From contig PMJE01000245.1 of NCBI GenBank assembly GCA_003157315.1, forward strand, positions 1 to 6,911: 6,911 nt of DNA. Direction: 5' to 3'. The notes beneath the pieces were generated by a model. That model searched no databases, had not been told where the DNA came from, and saw only the letters and a program-made list of their open reading frames with translations. How positions within the stretch are numbered: position 1 is the first letter of the stretch; every line of letters begins with the position of its first letter. Source of the stretch: Myxococcales bacterium. Lineage in GTDB: Bacteria > Myxococcota > Polyangia > Fen-1088. The translations under genes were made by a program, and so were the position numbers. Below are positions 6,547 through 6,911 of this stretch, one piece after another.

Positions 6547-6911
6547 ATGAGCGCTGAGGGCGAAGGCAAGATGCCCGGCCTGGGTCACGAGATACCAGAG
6601 GTCCTGCCGCTTCTGCCGGTTCGGGATCTGGTGGTCTTTCCCTACATGATTGCCCCGCTGCGCGTGTCGCGGCCAATTTCGCTAGATGCGGTTCAGGTGG
6701 CGCTGCAGAACGATCAGCGTCTGTGTTTCATCGTGGCCCAGCGCGAATCGGCCGAGGAGGATCCCAAGCCCAGCTCGCTCTACCACACCGGCACGGTCGG
6801 GATCATCATGCGCATGCGCAAGCTGTCCGACGGTGGGCTCAAGATTCTCATCCAAGGTCTGTGTCGCGCGCGCATCCAACGCTTCATCGCAGAGCACCCC
6901 AGCTATCGGGT
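6547..6911 (+). CDS. lon: Lon ATP-dependent protease, N-terminal part
   Basis: This is the 5' end of a lon gene, cut by the window edge after 121 codons. Lon is a cytoplasmic AAA+ serine protease that degrades misfolded and regulatory proteins. Only the substrate-binding LAN domain is visible: VLPLLPVRDLVVFPYMIAPL (19-38) is the family's opening motif, and YHTGTVGIIMRMRKLSDGG followed by LKILIQGLCRARI (to about residue 113) matches its second half. The ATPase and protease domains lie outside the window. Two in-frame starts are possible. ATG 6547 has no Shine-Dalgarno sequence. ATG 6571 (residue 9) has GAGGG and GAAGG just upstream and begins nearer the conserved domain. I give the longer form, but 6571 may be the true start. 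The gene is divergent from the btu operon and has no evident functional link to it. A few Lon-domain proteins lack the protease, which cannot be excluded here. Confidence 0.92.
   Translation, partial: MSAEGEGKMPGLGHEIPEVLPLLPVRDLVVFPYMIAPLRVSRPISLDAVQVALQNDQRLCFIVAQRESAEEDPKPSSLYHTGTVGIIMRMRKLSDGGLKILIQGLCRARIQRFIAEHPSYR

Noticed and set aside
6682..6897. Minus-strand 71-codon open frame inside lon
   Set aside because: It is a shadow opposite the conserved Lon N-terminal domain, with no recognisable product.
1..6911. CRISPR array, tRNA, rRNA, insertion sequence or prophage genes
   Set aside because: No regularly spaced repeats, cloverleaf or ribosomal sequence, transposase or phage protein motifs were seen in the window.

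Overview
This is a GC-rich window (roughly two thirds G+C by eye) from a Gram-negative bacterium. The evidence is a TonB-dependent outer-membrane receptor, a lipoprotein with a lipobox and a periplasmic binding protein. The style of the lipoprotein leader and the high-GC codon use would suit a myxobacterial or other former deltaproteobacterial lineage, but no marker here fixes the taxon.

Almost the whole window is one minus-strand operon for vitamin B12 (cobalamin) capture and import. Read in the direction of transcription, it starts with a sigma70-like promoter (6457-6485). A cobalamin riboswitch aptamer follows (6234-6431), then an expression platform with mutually exclusive hairpins ending in a rho-independent terminator (6149-6223). 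Five genes come next: a BtuB-type receptor (4051-6147), a predicted seven-bladed beta-propeller lipoprotein (2825-4054), the BtuC permease (1827-2813), the BtuD ATPase (1052-1834) and the BtuF binding protein (132-1055). Three of the four junctions overlap by 4 or 8 bases and the fourth has an 11-base gap, so the genes are probably co-transcribed and translationally coupled.

In the inferred pathway, the lipoprotein may capture or hand over corrinoid at the cell surface, and the receptor moves it across the outer membrane using TonB energy. BtuF binds it in the periplasm, and BtuC with BtuD imports it with ATP. High cobalamin should terminate transcription before the receptor gene. No TonB/ExbBD genes and no cobalamin biosynthesis genes are present in the window.

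The most notable feature is the second gene. A propeller lipoprotein overlapping a btuB gene recalls BtuG of gut Bacteroides, a surface lipoprotein that binds B12 and caps BtuB. Here it sits in a proteobacterial-style operon with the full inner-membrane transporter.

On the plus strand, divergent from the operon, is the 5' end of a lon protease gene (from 6547, cut by the window end). The left edge (1-131), downstream of btuF, has no gene but contains an imperfect inverted repeat and a short tandem CTCTGTG-type repeat. The only stretch over 300 bases without a gene is 6148-6546, which holds the riboswitch, its terminator and the two divergent promoters.
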